Below the pieces are notes generated by a model. It worked only from the letters and a program-made list of their open reading frames with translations. It searched no databases and was not told where the DNA came from. From positions 1 to 35,401 of the forward strand of contig NZ_CAMYWM010000010.1 of assembly GCF_947302755.1 (NCBI RefSeq): 35,401 bases of DNA, given 5' to 3'. Below are positions 33,906-35,401 of the stretch, in pieces. The position numbers and the translations under genes are program-made. The stretch's first letter is position 1; each line of letters begins with the position of its first letter. This DNA is from an uncultured Anaerovibrio sp. (GTDB lineage Bacteria > Bacillota > Negativicutes > Selenomonadales > Selenomonadaceae).

Positions 33906-34211
33906 ATGTATGCTGAAACTAGAAATGATTGGATGGACAACGGTGCCCTGCACAGTGAGGTAATGCGTCCTCTGGAGGAACGGCTGGCTGACACCAAGCC
34001 GGAGCTGGTGGAGCCATTACAGAAAACCAGGGAAATGGTGGGCCAGGAGGTCTATGACCGGGCCTTTAAGACCGTTGAAACCTTTAACCGGGCCGGAGAT
34101 ACCCTGCTAATCGTCGTAGGCAACCCCCGTGAACGCTCTTTCCTGGAACGGGACTGCATTGATGCCCTAAAAAATGCTTTTGGGGTAAAAAAAGTACGGA
34201 TCGTGTGCTAA
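33906..34211 (+). CDS. small conserved-looking hypothetical protein
   Basis: A 101-residue acidic-to-neutral soluble protein that I do not recognise. The first half is helical and charged (LEERLADTKPELVEPLQKT). The second half has a strand-helix-strand look (DTLLIVVGNPRERSFLERD, then FGVKKVRIVC), faintly like the N-terminal domain of DnaA or a small RNA/KH-type fold. No signal peptide or membrane segment is present. It is one of only two plus-strand genes here, with its own promoter (33822-33850) and terminator (34253-34295), so it is an independent unit. A GGTG site lies 8 bases ahead of the ATG. Base composition and codon use look like the neighbours, which argues for a real gene. Confidence 0.75.
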   Translation: MYAETRNDWMDNGALHSEVMRPLEERLADTKPELVEPLQKTREMVGQEVYDRAFKTVETFNRAGDTLLIVVGNPRERSFLERDCIDALKNAFGVKKVRIVC

Positions 34212-34252
34212 ACACCGATTAACTGCATATCCTCTGAATAATTAACCCATAT

Positions 34253-34295
34253 ATCCGCCGATAAGCTGCTATATCCCAGCCCGTCGGCGGATTTT
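34253..34295 (+). terminator. terminator of the small orphan gene
   Basis: A 9-bp stem ATCCGCCGA (34253-34261) / TCGGCGGAT (34284-34292) with a 22-base loop, continuing into TTTTT on the plus strand. Confidence 0.7.
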
Positions 34296-34374
34296 TAGTG
34301 GTTGATGGGTAACTCCAATTATGCCGGCTTTCACAGCACTTCATCGACTATTTATTCTGCATATATACTGCTGC

Positions 34375-34725
34375 TTAATGGTCACTACAGCCGCAATATT
34401 CTTCCCACAGCATTTCCCGTTCCTGCCATGATTTCAGTAAACATAGCCCTACAATAATAATGTAGATAATCCAAGAAAACCAGGAAAACAATACAAACAG
34501 CCCCATCAATGGCCCATATACGTCACCTATACTGGGAATAATCATAATAAACCAGCTGTATATCCCCGTTGCCGCCAGCCAGGCAACTGTTACCAAGGAG
34601 GAAACCACAAAGGCTGAAGGTACGGTAGGATGATTGGTGTTGGGCGCAAACAGGTAAAAAATTGTTAAATAAACTGTTAATGCCAAAAAAGGAATTACAT
34701 ACTTTGTCCAGGACCAGGTCTGCAA
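34375..34725 (-). pseudogene. C-terminal remnant of a YihY/BrkB-family membrane protein
   Basis: A 116-residue frame starting at TTG covers only the last third of a YihY (virulence-factor BrkB) protein. The segment YLFAPNTNHP resembles the family's Y-R-x-x-P-N motif and is followed by two to three membrane helices (AAxxxIYSWF, then GVxYGPLMGLFVLFSW-like). Full-length members have about 270-300 residues and six helices. Upstream in the same frame a TGA lies 13 codons before this start, and the next 71 codons show no YihY-like helices. The gene therefore looks truncated or decayed. The alternative, a short stand-alone protein, is less likely since no ribosome site precedes the TTG. Confidence 0.55.
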
Positions 34726-35057
34726 AAATACTTCCGGCAGAATGTGACAGCCATCTCAAAATGACATAATATCGTTCCTCTTGCTTGTCTCTGAATTGTT
34801 CTCTACACTGTCATTAGAAAATATCTCCACTACTATTACGAAAGCAGATAAATTACCTATGTAAGCTTTATCTACTTCATAAAATATGAAATTTTGCCTT
34901 ATTGTATTCCCTATCATATGTTTCCGAATTTTTCTAATCTCTCGGTATTTAATTCTTTGATTATTTCGCATTTCTGTTGTATAATATTAAATAAATACAG
35001 TTTTTACTTTAAAGTTCCTCTACATAGTTGTTTCTACCCTAACAAACATTTTCATGT
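34726..35057. other. AT-rich gene-poor stretch
   Basis: About 330 bases with a minus-strand frame of 71 codons (34756-34971) that has no recognisable domain, good start signal or membrane pattern. I see no RNA gene or repeat. It is clearly more AT-rich than the coding regions. It probably holds decayed sequence upstream of the YihY remnant plus the upstream region of the Rpn gene. Confidence 0.4.
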
Positions 35058-35063
35058 TATAAT
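35058..35063 (+). promoter_or_regulatory. -10 box of the Rpn-family gene
   Basis: TATAAT, 25 bases before the start codon, with an AAAGGAG ribosome site (35074-35080). No good -35 is visible at 17 bases. Confidence 0.4.
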
Positions 35064-35088
35064 CTATTTGAGCAAAGGAGATTTTTCA

Positions 35089-35401
35089 ATGGAAGACCAG
35101 CGTACTATTACAAAGCAGCAAATCGAAAATGACATCGCCAACAAGCGGTACAACCCTATGAACGATGTCCTTTTCAAATTCATCTTCGGCAGGGATGAGA
35201 GAAAGAATATCACCATTGATTTACTAAATGCTATATTGAATCGCACAGGTGAACAGGCAATCAAGGATATTCAGTTCAAAAATAGTGAAATTGTTCCCTT
35301 CTACGAAGATGAAAAGCTGACCCGTCTTGATATCTTCTGTGTAACAGAAAACGAAACCAAGATTGATGTGGAAGTGCAGCTTATCAATAAGAAGGACATG
35401 G
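35089..35401 (+). CDS. Rpn/PD-(D/E)XK nuclease-family protein (partial, runs off window)
   Basis: The first 104 codons of a gene cut by the right window edge. The frame starts with ATG 35089 after AAAGGAG and stays open. RYNPMNDVLFKFIFG, then LLNAIL, is the N-terminal signature of the Rpn recombination-promoting nuclease / PD-(D/E)XK transposase-like family. The nuclease core appears as TRLDIFC followed by KIDVEVQL, where the Asp and the Glu of the D-x(n)-E-x-Q motif are present. Such proteins are often multicopy and mobile-looking, and cut DNA in vitro. It is one of two plus-strand genes and lies beside a decayed gene, suggesting an accessory spot. Confidence 0.85.
   Translation, partial: MEDQRTITKQQIENDIANKRYNPMNDVLFKFIFGRDERKNITIDLLNAILNRTGEQAIKDIQFKNSEIVPFYEDEKLTRLDIFCVTENETKIDVEVQLINKKDM

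Noticed and set aside
34756-34971. 71-codon frame upstream of the YihY remnant, same frame
   Set aside because: No YihY-like helices, no good ribosome site and low complexity. Treated as non-coding or decayed sequence.
1-35401. CRISPR arrays, insertion sequences, prophage or rRNA genes
   Set aside because: No regularly spaced repeats, transposase with terminal repeats, phage genes or rRNA sequence were seen. Only the partial Rpn gene is mobile-like.

Overview
The window is a compact bacterial chromosome segment, almost all of it on the minus strand. Gene content and order suggest an anaerobic member of the Firmicutes, most likely Negativicutes (Selenomonas/Anaerovibrio-like). The evidence is a single-chain pyruvate:ferredoxin oxidoreductase, DUF116, FolE2 plus QueC, a PASTA-type kinase and a def-fmt-DUF116-rsmB-rlmN run. 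The genus is an inference from content, not from a search.

Layout, described from right to left because transcription mostly runs that way. 35089-35401 (+) is the start of an Rpn/PD-(D/E)XK nuclease gene cut by the window edge. 34375-34725 (-) is a C-terminal remnant of a YihY-type membrane protein. 33906-34211 (+) is a small orphan gene with its own promoter and terminator. 33697 down to 30899 (-) holds an exported L,D-transpeptidase and a PreA-like dihydropyrimidine dehydrogenase with an extra N-terminal Fe-S domain. 30826-27968 (-) is a 952-residue soluble M41 peptidase that carries a ClpB-like AAA+ module, a receiver-like domain and a degenerate FtsH-like AAA module. This is the most unusual gene of the window. 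Next come a yhdT-panF pair (pantothenate uptake), an AGCS alanine/glycine symporter, tRNA-Pro(UGG), and nifJ with a clear promoter and terminator.

20313 to 15713 (-) is the translation operon def-fmt-DUF116-rsmB-rlmN. 15634 to 6169 (-) is a signalling and cell-wall operon: fhaA, fhaB, PP2C phosphatase, SEDS glycosyltransferase, class B penicillin-binding protein, PASTA kinase, then rsgA, rpe, queC and folE2. The first six genes are in the order known from the Mycobacterium fhaA-fhaB-pstP-rodA-pbpA-pknB locus. Many of the junctions overlap by 1-11 bases, which implies translational coupling. The SEDS gene has an apparent one-base insertion that splits it into two frames.

6070 to 38 (-) holds a YbhN/UPF0104 membrane protein, an NCS2/AzgA-like permease, an exported glucosaminidase, an ABC-F ATPase and a DEAD-box RNA helicase.

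Functional themes are envelope growth under Ser/Thr-phosphorylation control, maturation of new proteins and rRNA, anaerobic pyruvate oxidation, and sodium-coupled nutrient uptake. Best leads for a second look: the multidomain M41 protein, the mycobacterial-like FHA/kinase operon with its frameshift, a GntR/FadR-type palindrome upstream of nifJ, the structured leader ahead of yhdT-panF, and the repeat-like hairpin between panF and the symporter.
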